From Erwinia tracheiphila (GTDB lineage Bacteria; Pseudomonadota; Gammaproteobacteria; Enterobacterales; Enterobacteriaceae): DNA of 64,000 bases. Where the stretch lies: positions 434,001 through 498,000 of the forward strand of contig NZ_CP089932.1 of the NCBI RefSeq assembly GCF_021365465.1, read 5' to 3'. Below, piece by piece: positions 55,822-64,000 of this stretch. The notes beneath the pieces were generated by a model, which did not search any database, was not told where the DNA came from, and saw only the letters and a program-made list of their open reading frames with translations. Position 1 is the first letter of the stretch. Each line of letters starts with the position of its first letter. A program made the position numbers and the translations under genes.

Positions 55822-56000
55822 CCGATTTTTTTAAAAAATGGCTGCGTACCCAGGTCAAATACTTTGCCAGCACCCTGATTCCGGTAATGCTTATTCTTGG
55901 ATTCGGGATGCTGGCGGTAACATTCTGGCCACCTTTTGCCTGGGGTTCGACAGCAATATTTGCGCTGGCCGTGATCGCCGTTACCGTCTGGCTGGTTTAG
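55818..56000 (+). CDS. 60-aa membrane protein, possible immunity partner
   Basis: Two membrane helices (STLIPVMLILGFGMLAVTFW and GSTAIFALAVIAVTVWLV) after a short basic N-terminus. Coupled by ATGA to the preceding gene. Its stop codon sits in the first bases of a Tn3-type terminal repeat (55999), so the original C-terminus may have been altered. Confidence 0.55.
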   Translation: MTDFFKKWLRTQVKYFASTLIPVMLILGFGMLAVTFWPPFAWGSTAIFALAVIAVTVWLV

Positions 56001-56036
56001 TGCCTGATGCTCAGTGGAACGAAATCTCCCGCTAAG
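55999..56036 (+). repeat. Solitary Tn3-type terminal repeat
   Basis: AGTGCCTGATGCTCAGTGGA followed by ACGAAATCTCCCGCTAAG matches the 38-bp Tn3 end at about 31 positions, including the core GCTCAGTGGAACGAAA. No partner end is seen nearby. Confidence 0.6.
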
Positions 56037-56182
56037 GAATAGAATGATTATTAATAATCACTTAGCCGCCCACCTACTTTTTTAGTACCTCACCCGATTT
56101 TGGTCCCAATACCACTTAAGCAAAATCTAACCCCAAAACCGGTTTGGCCTAGTGGAAGCGAAGCTGCAAAAAACGACATTTA

Positions 56183-56220
56183 GGGGTCAGTTTGGATATC
56201 GAAAATTATTGTACGTTAAG
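56183..56220 (+). repeat. Second solitary Tn3-type terminal repeat
   Basis: Identical to the right end of the element at 36214-36690 (GGGGTCAGTTTGG...GTACGTTAAG). The sequence inside is cut after 44 bases by the IS91-type copy at 56265. Confidence 0.75.
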
Positions 56221-56264
56221 GCTATTTTTTAAACAGGAAAGGGGGTTAAGCTTTGAGCAGGTTC

Positions 56265-57716
56265 ATGGTTAGGAGATTGAATCGCTTCTTTTGATATCGT
56301 CTGACCATGAAAAATGACACTGTCTACTCCATTGCTGCTGCTGATCTGTGTGGGTCTTGATATAAAAATGCCATCTTCGCTGTATTTTCAACCTGAAACC
56401 CATTTTTCAGGCGCACCGATCCAGTTCCGGCATCCGCAGCCATCGTTTTTTCGCCATCTGATGCAGCCTGTCAGAGAGCATTTTTGTGGCGTGTTCACCC
56501 GCCACGGCTCCGGAAAAATGCAACCGGCCTTTACAGAGGATGCACTGATACGGATCTGTGCCCAGGAAGCCTTTCATCAGTACCGCGAACCCGGGGCGTT
56601 TAGGTTTTTCCCGTACCGTCATCTCCAGCGCTTCTTAAACCTTCGGCAGCAGCGTGCCCCGCTTTCGGTTGGCCAGAAAGCCGGAGTAGCGCACCATCTT
56701 AAAATGCCGCGCCGGAATGTGGCTGATATAGCGCCCGATCATCTCTTCCTGACTCAGCGTCTGGCGTTTATGTTTTCCCATGCGGTGATCGAGGTAGTGG
56801 TGGACTACCGCGCCTCCGCCGTAGTGTCGCAGACGGGAAGCCGACACCGGCGGGCGCTTCAGGTAGCGGCCGAGGTATTTCACGCTGTGCCAGGCTCCCC
56901 GGGTCTTCTTCGCGAAGTGTACCTTCCAGTGTCGGCCATATTGTGCCTTCAGGTAACGCCGCCACTGGCGCTCATCGCGGATGTGGCCCAGACCCGGCAG
57001 CATGCCGGGCATGATCCGGGCGTAGCTGTCGCGCAGCAGTCGGATAACAGCACCACGCCAGATTTCCTCAACGGCCTTCTTTTTAAAGAAGAGGCTGCGC
57101 CAGACGCGGTGCTTAACGTCGAGACCGCCCCGCGTGACGGAGACGTGGATATGCGGATGCTGATTGAGCTGGCGACCATAGGTGTGCAGGGCGCAGAATA
57201 TGCCGACCTCAATGCCCTGTGTTCGTGCCCACTTCAGCATGGCGCGGGTGGCGCAGCGGAACAGGTCGTTGAGCAGCGGCCAGTTATAGTTAAAGAACGG
57301 CCAGAGCAGGTGTGGCATAGTAAAAGTGATGTGTTGCCATTCGCAGTCGGGCAGAATGTGCTGCTGCTCAGCAATCCACTGCTCAGTGGACTTCATGCCG
57401 CAGGCGCTGCATGCCTTTGACTTGCAGCTCTGGCAGAAGAAGCGGGAGTGGGTACAGCCCGGCGAGGCACAGCAGTAGCGGCGAACGCCCATTGCGCAGG
57501 TTCCACAGGCGAGCATGCGCTCAACACAGAGGCGGGTCCACTGGCTGACGCTGTCACTGTGCTTCCCGAGGTAGTAGTTCCAGCCGTCATAGACGGTGAA
57601 CAGGAGTTTGGCGGGACGCGGGATATACATGATGCTGAGTATAAAGCGGTGCTCCGGCCATGCAAAGCATCGGAACGGCGAAGCCGTGACGCTCGCCCTG
57701 TAAGGGCGCTACGTTC
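56265..57716 (-). mobile_element. IS91-type element, copy C, 1452 bp
   Basis: The ori end ATGGTTAGGAGATTGAATC follows GTTC (56261-56264). The ter hairpin CGCCCTGTAAGGGCG and terminal GTTC close at 57716. It lacks the accessory ORF of copies A and B and is shorter by 455 bp. Confidence 0.85.
56407..57630 (-). pseudogene. IS91-type transposase of copy C, one nonsense codon
   Basis: 331 codons (start 57630, MYIPRPAKLLFTVYDGWNYY) with the HUH motif HPHIHVSVT and KMVRYSGFLANRKR are open to TAA at 56635-56637, where copy A has a Tyr codon (LPKVYEALEME). The frame goes on in register to a stop at 56407. A single base change would restore a full-length protein. Confidence 0.8.
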
Positions 57717-58104
57717 TTTTGCCACAGGGATTGTTTGGGGTCATTCGTCTTTTGTGGCGACCGTGAGGCAGTGGCACACGATCTCAAATGCGTTATGGCT
57801 GAGTATCGAGTGAGCACTGACCCACGATAATCAGTATGTTAACAATCTGGCGATATATCAGTAATTTTGATCATGAATGAACACGGTGCTTCAAGATCAA
57901 CTTTCCTGAATATTGCTGTTCGCTAATAACATCTTGTAGTCAACTATCAGGCGGAGATACACGAAAAATGACTGGAGAAGTTTCAGGTGTTAATGCCATT
58001 GCCACCTCTGGTAATAACTGTTAAGTAGTTAATTCTTCCTGAGCATTTCAGAAGTTTTGAATAAAAAACACTAAACCAGCAGATCCGATAAGAAAGGTAG
58101 AAAA
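57717..58104 (+). other. Region upstream of the immunity-like pseudogene
   Basis: No clear gene. A short frame at 57968-58024 (MTGEVSGVNAIATSGNNC) could be the tail of a lost toxin gene that preceded the immunity-like gene; this is a guess. AAGAAAGGTAG before 58105 is a ribosome-binding site. Confidence 0.35.
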
Positions 58105-58359
58105 ATGACAATTGTTTATACTATTGATGCTTTCGAACGTGTAGATGAATTACTCGTCTTCGAAATCGATATACCGAAAGAAAAACTCCCGGAAATAGCT
58201 AAAGTCATGGTTTGGACGGATGAAGACTAAAGTGATTTTACTGCAGGGATTGGTGGATGGGATCTTACCAGCCAACAGGTCAAGGCAATTGAGAAAATCT
58301 TAGTTAAAACCTTTTTCCAAGAGGATTTGGATTTTCAAATATCTGGTGGGGAAATCTGA
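58105..58359 (+). pseudogene. DUF7683-like immunity protein gene with in-frame stop
   Basis: 84 codons in one frame interrupted by TAA at 58228-58230 (codon 42). Reading through gives MTIVYTIDAFERVDELLVFE ... VMVWTDED then SDFTAGIGGWDLTSQQVKAI and ending FQEDLDFQISGGEI. The YTIDAF start and the GWDLTSQQV / ISGGEI end match small immunity-like proteins of polymorphic toxin loci as I remember them. No matching toxin remains. Confidence 0.5.
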
Positions 58360-58787
58360 AATAGTGTTATCCTCGTTTTAAAGTGCGTTTTCAATTATCT
58401 ACCCAACATAAGTAGCACAACATGCCTTGTGCGCTGCTTCGTTTCATATCCCCTCGAACACCCAGCCAAAGCACGCCAACATTGGCGAACCGTCGCTCAC
58501 CATTGCAATTAATTGATATAAATGATAAATAATTTACCATTGATAGTCTTTGACAATTTAATAAGGTTGATTGATCGATTTTTTAATTGTTTAAATCGAT
58601 CAATATATTATTTTTAATAGTATTTTTTATTGATCGATTTAAAAGATATGACGAACAGTAAAAATAATTCAATTCTATCAATTGGTTAAATAAACTGTTT
58701 GTGGATCGGGTGTGATCCGCTTAGGAGTAGGATCACTTTTGCTTTCAATCCTGCCACGAACAGTCAGTTTGTTAACATTGATGAGAT
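58360..58787 (+). promoter_or_regulatory. AT-rich region with repeated TTGATCGATTT boxes
   Basis: Three copies of an 11-base box: TTGATCGATTT at 58571-58581, its complement at 58593-58603 (together a palindrome) and a direct copy at 58630-58640. Such spacing is typical of an operator or of plasmid iterons. The inverted pair GTGGATCGGGTGTGATCCGC is at 58700-58719. These precede a plasmid-like lipoprotein gene. Confidence 0.45.
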
Positions 58788-59054
58788 ATGAAGATGGAAA
58801 AAATCTTACTTATGGCAGGCGCTGCGTTGACTCTGGCGGGATGTGGTGAAAAAAGCGACTTTGAAAAAGCGATCAACGCGAAGATTAATCAATCGAAAAC
58901 CTGTTTTTCACTATGAAACAACGATGCCACATTCTCTGTCCAGCTCTCCAAACCACGATTTGATGAAACAGGTACTGGAACGGGGTCTGTGATCCTCGAC
59001 GGCCTCGTAGAACAGAGCTTAATGGCCTTTGTTAAAGGCTGGGATAACAGATGA
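58788..59054 (+). pseudogene. Small lipoprotein gene with in-frame stop
   Basis: MKMEKILLMAGAALTLAGCG is a lipoprotein signal with lipobox LAGC. TGA at 58914-58916 (codon 43) interrupts the frame, which then continues NNDATFSVQLSKPRFDETG to VKGWDNR. TGG to TGA is the simplest explanation. Function unknown. Confidence 0.6.
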
Positions 59055-59365
59055 AGGTACGCCGGGGGTGACTCGCCGTCTATGTCGTTTTCCCGTGTAA
59101 CCACTTGCGTGGTGCGTCTTACGCGGATACAGAGTATTGCGATCACTCCTGAGCCACATATCACACCTGCCACATGAAGCACTTTCCTGAATTTTTACTA
59201 CGCCGTAATATATTAAGCCAGTATACACTCCGCTAGCGCTACGTGACTGGTTCAGGGCTGCGCCCCGAGCACTGACGCGCCGACCGGGAAAGGATTTCCC
59301 GTCCGTCCCGGTGTTATCAGGTGGCCTGATTGTCCGAGAAACGCACCAAAATGCTCACCCTGTAG
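59055..59365. other. Plasmid-like non-coding region
   Basis: No gene seen. It contains several inverted repeats, for example GGGAAAGGATTTCCC (59286-59300). Its position just before a mobilisation gene is where an oriT would be expected, but no nic site was recognised. Confidence 0.3.
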
Positions 59366-59758
59366 GTGACGGAAAGCGGGCAGAGAATGGTTGACGACAT
59401 CACCGTCCGGAACCGGGAGCCGGGCGACGCCCTGAGACACCACAGCAACGGCATGACAGAGGCCATGCAGTTACACCGGGAGAGCGTGATGTGCCTGGCA
59501 ACACGGCGCTGGCTGTCGGTGCTCATCCTCGCTGTTGCTGGCCAGGACGTGCGGGGCGTGCTGTGGTGGCAGAGCATGCTGATAGCGTCGAACCTGGACG
59601 AAATATCGCAGCAGAACGCTACGCTGGAGAAACTGAACGCGCAGACGTGGGGCGTGGAGTTCCGGGAAGGGGAAGAACGGCCGTTATCTGGTGCTGCCCA
59701 GGGGCACGGAAGCGGACACGAACTGGACCATCGATGAGCGCCGGGCGGTGAAGCTGGT
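59366..59758 (+). pseudogene. MobB/MbeB-like mobilisation protein, frameshifted
   Basis: EAMQLHRESVMCLATRRWLS, a hydrophobic segment, VLWWQSM and ISQQNATLEKLNAQTWGVEF are the pattern of ColE1-type MbeB proteins (coiled stretch, membrane helix, QTWGV). After about 59670 the frame shifts by one, and the expected end [27 protein letters not shown] is in another frame. At 59758 it fuses to an ssb fragment. The start may be ATG 59387. Confidence 0.55.
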
Positions 59759-59914
59759 GAATATTTGCGTAAAGGCTCACAGGTGTATATCGAAGGCCAG
59801 TTACGTACCCGTAAATGGCAGGATCAGCATGGTCAGGATCGTTATTCCACCGAAGTGGTGGTCAACGTGAACGGTAGCATGCAGATGTTGGGGAGTCGTC
59901 AGCTGTCTGGTTAA
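59759..59914 (+). pseudogene. ssb: Single-stranded DNA-binding protein fragment
   Basis: [20 protein letters not shown], then [20 protein letters not shown] and SRQLSG stop. This is the middle of the SSB OB fold; the first half and the acidic tail are missing. It joins the MobB remnant with no spacer, so a deletion fused the two. Confidence 0.8.
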
Positions 59915-60077
59915 AGAATATCAGATAACACTCCGGGAGGCCTGGGGTGCTTACTTTACAAAGTGAGAATGATATTCGCGTAATGAATGTCTGTATTGAT
60001 GATGATCGCCTGACGTGTATTCGTCGCGACGTGATCTGACACCGGACCTTGCAAGGTTGGGGGTTATCGGTTCTGAT
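59915..60077. other. Spacer with probable IS481 left end
   Basis: No gene. The sequence ATCTGACACCGGACCTTGC near 60030 may hold the outer end of the following IS481 element; the matching right end (AATCTGACAGACACC) is near 61129. Confidence 0.35.
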
Positions 60078-61131
60078 ATGGGTGTCGAATCCTTATACAA
60101 AACACGAGGTCACCCTCATACTCACAATCCCATCATCAAACACAAAGCCGGCCTGCTCAATCTCGCCGAATAACCCGGTAACGTATCAACAGCCTGCAAG
60201 AGCACGGGCGTGTCACGCGACACCTTCTACCGTTATCAGGAGCTGACGAAGAAGGCGGCATTGACGCGCTGGTTAACCAGAACCGCCGGGTTCCCAACCT
60301 GACGAACCGCGCCGACGAAGCCACTGAACGCGCGGTTGTTGAGTACGCCGTTGAGTTCCCGGCCCCCGGGCAGCACAGGACCAGTCATGAGCTGCGTAAA
60401 AAAGGCGTGTTTACCTCCGGCAGCAGCGTGCGCGCCATATGGCAGCGACACGACCTGGAGAGCTTCCGTAAACGCCTGAAGGCGCCAGAGGAAAAGCTCG
60501 CCAGAGAAGGTATCGTGCTTACCGGTGCCCCAATCGCCGCGCTGGAGAAAAAGGCGCATGATGATGAGGCCAGCGGCGAAATCGAGACCACTCACCCGGG
60601 CTATCCCGGGTCGCAGGACACCTTCTGTGCTGGCGATCTAAACGGTGTGGGCCGTATCTGCCCGCAGACGTTCGTGGATACATACCCGAAAGTGGCGCAC
60701 TGCAAGCGGTATACGAGTAAAACGCCGAACACCGCCGCCGACGGCCGTTCTGTGAGGCTCAGGGCCTGCCGGTGCTGAGAAGACTGACCGACAGGGGAAC
60801 GGAGTACTGTGGTAAGGTGGAGCAGCATGATTACCAGCTTTATCTGGCCATCAACGATATCGACCATACAAAAACGAAGGCGATGTCCCCACAGACCAAC
60901 GGCATCTGCGGGCGCTTCCATAAAACGATTTTGCAGGACTTTTATCAGGTTACGTTCCGCAAGAAGTCATATGGGGAGCGGGAGAGCCTGCAAACGGATC
61001 CGGACAACGGGTTGTGGCATGACAATAATGAGCGGACTCATCAGGGGAAAATGTGCGGCGGGCGAACGCCAGTGGCCAGGTTACCTGATGGAAAACGTGT
61101 CTGTGCAGAAAAGGATCTGAACCGGATGTAA
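60078..61131 (+). pseudogene. IS481-family transposase, multiple frameshifts
   Basis: Family sequence can be followed through several frames: HNPIIKHKAGLLNLAE then a TAA (60172-60174), GVSRDTFYRYQELTK, a shifted middle (ELRKKGVFTSGSSVRAIWQR; AHDDEASGEIETTHPGYPGS), and the C-terminal DDE part LTDRGTEYCGKVEQHDYQLY, AMSPQTNGICGRFHKTILQD, then QGKMCGGRTP. The catalytic Asp in VDTY and the later Asp and Glu lie in different frames. Inactive. Confidence 0.75.
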
Positions 61132-61190
61132 TCTGACAGACACCTGTATAAATAACCGGTAACGGTCAGATCAGGTCTGAGCTAGTACAC

Positions 61191-61391
61191 CTGACGGTTG
61201 ATCTCATGGATGGACGCAGTATCTCTGTTCCCGTTACCTGATTCCCGCGTCTTGCTGTCGGTACTGCTGAACAGCAACAAAACTGGGAGCTGTGTGGTGC
61301 TGGTTATGGTATCCACTGGCCTGAACTGGATGAGGACCTGAGTACCGAAGGGCTGTTTCGTGGTGCTAAAGGTGCGATTCCACGACACTGA
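61191..61391 (+). pseudogene. DUF2442-family fragment with in-frame stop
   Basis: LTVDLMDGRSISVPVT, TGA (61239-61241, probably from TGG), FPRLAVGTAEQQQNWELCGA then GYGIHWPELDEDLSTEGLFR. This is the DUF2442 pattern (LMDGR..S.P..W.PRL, GYGIHWP.LDEDLS), a small protein often paired with DUF4160 in toxin-antitoxin-like units. The 5' end and any partner are lost at the IS481 side. Confidence 0.65.
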
Positions 61392-61399
61392 CCGGTGTA

Positions 61400-62278
61400 A
61401 TTTGACAAACAGAACGCTGACCTTCCTGCTCTTTACCCTCAACTCTCTCGGGTAACTCCGCTCTCTTCTACCCGGTAGCACAAGCCATTTCGCCTGCTTA
61501 TACAGGGTTCTCAGTTCTCCCGGCATTTTTCCCGGCGAAGCACGGGGCAGGGTTATCAGCATCCGGATTATTTCACTTATCGCTCCACTGAAGCTCAGAT
61601 GGTAAGGCAGATAATCTCCTTTCAGATGGAACCCCATCTGCATCATCTGATATCGCACCAGGTTATAAGCCCGCAGTACCCCCCCACAGCTCCTGTCTCA
61701 CCAGCTCCGGCAGGCGACTGCGTAATGTCCACTGGCTGTCCAGCATACCCTGCTTTGCTTCCCGGTAACCCAGTTCTGTTTCCCGGCGGTGACGATATAG
61801 CTTGCTGATATCTTTACCCGGATAGCGATTCGGGTCTGTCAGTGACGTCAGCACCTGCCTCTCTTTACCGTCCACCCTGCGGGTCAGCAGTCTTGCCACC
61901 GTTTCTTCCGGGATCCCTTTCACCCGGAGTCTTACGGCGCTGAATGACAGCGCTGCGAGCGGTAAAGGGAGCTCCGGCCCGGTCAGTAATATCCATTAGA
62001 TTGACGATCTCGGTCATCGGACGATCGCAAAAAATGGACATCCCAACGACAGGCCAAATCATGGATTCGAGGGAACGTTTACGCAAAGTAACGGTATCGG
62101 TCAGGGTGAGCGCCTGCTGAATAAGCTCGGCGAGACTACGGGCGCGCTCAGTAGTGGCGGCATTGATGATGCCGGGGGCCTGGGAAAGTTCGATTTAAAA
62201 AGGGTTCCATGATGAACATAGAACCCTTTTTACCGCATCAACCGGATCGGTCAACCGATCCTTAAATGATCGGCATTA
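61400..62278 (-). pseudogene. IS4-family transposase and left end, deleted and frameshifted
   Basis: On the minus strand the end TAATGCCGATCATTTAAGG (from 62278) resembles the IS4 terminus. The coding sequence LAELIQQALTLTDTVTLRKR, PVVGMSIFCDRPMTEIVNLM and GAPFTARSAVIQRR follows. A large internal deletion then joins to VARLLTRRVDGKERQVLTSL, YRHRRETELGYREAKQGML (YREK-like) and, after a frameshift in a G-run, VRYQMMQMGFHLKGDYLPYH to RELRVKSRK. Catalytic Asp residues are lost in the deletion. Confidence 0.75.
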
Positions 62279-62445
62279 GCCTGTGGGTCATGGTTTTTAT
62301 CTGGTAATAGAAGTTTGCCTTCACACCTCCAAAGAGGTTGACTGAAAGTCCGTGCTGTCAGATTTACATCTGAAGGAGAACGGGTAAAGCCAACACCGCT
62401 TGGTAACCACGCCTTCAGGGCGTGGTGTCTAATGTGTAATAAAAA
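62279..62445. other. Short spacer with a GC-rich hairpin
   Basis: No gene. ACCACGCCTTCAGGGCGTGGT (62406-62426) is a strong hairpin like those at IS200/IS605 ends, but no tnpA or tnpB is present. Confidence 0.35.
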
Positions 62446-62482
62446 AGCGGGAGTATCTTGCTCCCGATTTATTGTTTTTGTC
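62446..62482 (-). terminator. glpD terminator
   Basis: On the minus strand CGGGAGCAAGATACTCCCG is followed by CTTTTTTATT, a standard rho-independent terminator about 35 bases after the glpD stop. Confidence 0.8.
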
Positions 62483-62515
62483 ATCTTATATGAAGCACTG
62501 GAGAAGTCGTCACAC

Positions 62516-64000
62516 TCAGGAAGCCAGTGATAGCGCCGGTTTCTTGCCATGCTCGTCCAGCCATTGACCCACACGGGTGCGCTGCGCTTCATCCAGCCAC
62601 ATGCCTTCTTTAGTGCGACGCCACAGAGCATCATCCGTTTCGCGAACCCACTCATTCTGGACCAGATAGCGCAGTTCAGCCTCGTAGAAATGATGACCAA
62701 ACAGCTCACCCAGATCGTCCAGACTTTTCGCTTCTTTAAGGAAGCGCTCGCTGTTACTGCCGTAGGTACGGGCATAGTGCCGTGCCATGGCTTCAGTGAT
62801 AAAGGAATAACGACGACGCAGGCTGATGGCGTAATCTTCGCTGCTTCCGGCGATATCTCCTCCGGGCAACACGCAGTTTTTAGTCCAGGCCGGACCGACG
62901 CCGGGATAGTATTTCGCCAGTTTCTCCAGAGCGTGTTCTGCCAGCTTACGATAAGTGGTCAGCTTGCCGCCGAAAACCGAAAGCAGCGGTGCCTGGCCAT
63001 TTTCATCACGCACATCAAGCGTGTAATCACGGGTAATGGCCTGGGGGGAATCCGACTCGTCATCGCACAGCGGACGCACGCCAGAATACGACCAGACGAT
63101 ATCCTGCTCGCTGAGGGCTTTTTTGAAATGGTTGTTATAAACCTTCAGCAGATAGGCAGTTTCTTTTTCGTCAATCTGCACGTTCTTCGGATCGCCTTTG
63201 TACTCGACATCGGTGGTGCCGATAATAGAAAACTCATCCATCCACGGAATCACAAACACGATACGATTATCTTCGTTTTGCAAAATGTAAGCCTGTTTTT
63301 CGGTGTGCACGCGCGGCACCACGATATGGCTTCCTTTAATCAGACGGATACCATAAGGGGATTTGAGCTGCAGCCCATCGTCGAACAGCTGTTTCACCCA
63401 GGGACCGGCCGCATTAACCAGCCCTTTCGCCTGCCAGGTAAAGGTTTTGCCGCTGTCGATATCTTCGGCTTCCACCGTCCACAGACCGTCTTGACGCCAT
63501 GCGCGGGTCACTTTGGTGCGGGTGCGCACTTCTCCGCCGCGTTTTTCAACTTCCTGGGCGTTGAGCACCACCAGGCGGGCATCGTCCACCCAGCAGTCGG
63601 AATATTCGAAACCGCGCACAATTTCAGGGTTTAACACTGAATCTGCGCTAAAACGCAACCCTTTACTGCCTGGCAGGCTGGTCCGCTTACCTAAGTGATC
63701 ATACATAAACAGGCCGATACGGATCATCCATGCAGGGCGCAGATGGGGGCGATGTGGCAGACGAAAGCGCATGGGGAAAGCGATATGCGGTGCCATTTTT
63801 AACAGCACTTCGCGTTCGGCCAGAGCCTCACTTACCAGCCGAAACTCATAATGTTCCAGGTAGCGCAGGCCGCCATGAATCAATTTTGAGCTGGCAGAAG
63901 AGGTCGCGCAGGCCAAATCTTGTGCTTCGAGCATCAGCACGGACAGGCCCCGTCCTGCGGCATCTGCCGCAATGCCAGCGCCGTTGATCCCGCCGCCAAT
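62516..64000 (-). CDS. glpD: Aerobic glycerol-3-phosphate dehydrogenase, 5' end outside window
   Basis: FAD-dependent, membrane-associated enzyme oxidising sn-glycerol 3-phosphate to dihydroxyacetone phosphate with electrons to quinone. The frame is open from 62516 to the window edge. It contains the FAD loop GGGINGAGIAADAAGRG, LACATSSASSKLIHGGLRYL, the conserved RLIKGSHIVVP, IPWMDEFSIIGTTDVEY and SVFGGKLTTYRKLAEHALEK. Compared with E. coli GlpD only about eight N-terminal residues are missing. It looks intact and marks a chromosomal background at this side. Confidence 0.93.
   Translation of the reverse strand: MGGGINGAGIAADAAGRGLSVLMLEAQDLACATSSASSKLIHGGLRYLEHYEFRLVSEALAEREVLLKMAPHIAFPMRFRLPHRPHLRPAWMIRIGLFMYDHLGKRTSLPGSKGLRFSADSVLNPEIVRGFEYSDCWVDDARLVVLNAQEVEKRGGEVRTRTKVTRAWRQDGLWTVEAEDIDSGKTFTWQAKGLVNAAGPWVKQLFDDGLQLKSPYGIRLIKGSHIVVPRVHTEKQAYILQNEDNRIVFVIPWMDEFSIIGTTDVEYKGDPKNVQIDEKETAYLLKVYNNHFKKALSEQDIVWSYSGVRPLCDDESDSPQAITRDYTLDVRDENGQAPLLSVFGGKLTTYRKLAEHALEKLAKYYPGVGPAWTKNCVLPGGDIAGSSEDYAISLRRRYSFITEAMARHYARTYGSNSERFLKEAKSLDDLGELFGHHFYEAELRYLVQNEWVRETDDALWRRTKEGMWLDEAQRTRVGQWLDEHGKKPALSLAS

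Noticed and set aside
56314-57420. 368-codon plus-strand open frame
   Set aside because: Antisense to the IS91-type transposase of copy C; the same kind of frame appears opposite copies A and B and opposite glpD (62549-63634). No start site and no family likeness.
57695-57710. CRISPR-like short repeats formed by CGCCCTGTAAGGGCG hairpins at 32166, 54746 and 57695
   Set aside because: They are the ter-end hairpins of three separate IS91-type elements, not an array.
62251-62775. 174-codon minus-strand frame past the end of glpD
   Set aside because: It overlaps glpD in another frame and then runs through the glpD terminator; its C-terminal part is spacer sequence.

Overview
The window looks like a heavily decayed, insertion-sequence-rich region of a plant-associated enterobacterium. 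The closest fit I can infer is an Erwiniaceae plant pathogen of the Erwinia tracheiphila type. The reasons are enterobacterial housekeeping genes (glpD, ggt, qorB with its HxlR regulator, an IprA/YaiV-like regulator), RepFII-type plasmid remnants, a complete bacterial gibberellin operon and a large load of transposable elements and pseudogenes. No rRNA, tRNA or CRISPR array was found.

Layout. 1-6500: an IS91-family element (cut by the window edge) inside an ISNCY-type transposase gene, an uncharacterised two-gene unit, an IS256-family element, an RfaH-like remnant, a 256-bp Tn3-type miniature element, a truncated IS110 and the 5' stump of a tryptophan 2-monooxygenase (iaaM) gene. 6769-17827: an apparently intact ten-gene gibberellin operon (CYP115, CYP112, CYP114, ferredoxin, SDR, CYP117, GGPP synthase, ent-copalyl-PP synthase, ent-kaurene synthase, type 2 IPP isomerase), tightly packed and co-directional. 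17865-28510: IS6, IS91, IS1 and IS256 remnants, a broken Rpn/YhgA nuclease gene, a large toxin/effector-like gene with an in-frame stop and an IS1-cut end, and a transposase-less cassette with about 200-bp inverted ends carrying vapBC. 28925-33417: a large two-domain PLP enzyme gene split by a 1907-bp IS91-type element. 33656-36951: plasmid debris (TraI_2-like protein, copB, CopA region, repA pseudogene, a Tn3-derived element, a trehalase fragment).

37018-49766 is better preserved: ytfH-like/qorB, a three-gene type I secretion operon with a C39 peptidase ABC exporter preceded by a small basic ORF, an IprA-like regulator, and a minus-strand unit DUF5993 - DsbB-like - phytochelatin-synthase-like - gamma-glutamyltransferase that points to periplasmic thiol/glutathione chemistry. 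50494-52860 holds a frameshifted glycine-amidinotransferase-type gene and an ATP-grasp ligase cut by the second, identical IS91-type copy; they read as the wreck of a small-molecule pathway. 54768-62280 is again debris: a possible membrane effector/immunity pair, Tn3 ends, a third IS91 copy, a nonsense-interrupted immunity-like gene, and lipoprotein, MobB, ssb, IS481, DUF2442 and IS4 remnants. The window ends in glpD on the minus strand.

How it works together: the gibberellin operon is the one complete accessory pathway. It should make GA9 from isoprenoid precursors and, because CYP115 is present, GA4. The iaaM stump beside it suggests the locus once also held auxin synthesis. Most other accessory genes are inactivated by IS insertion, frameshift or single nonsense codons. 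All family names come from reading motifs by eye; no database search was run.
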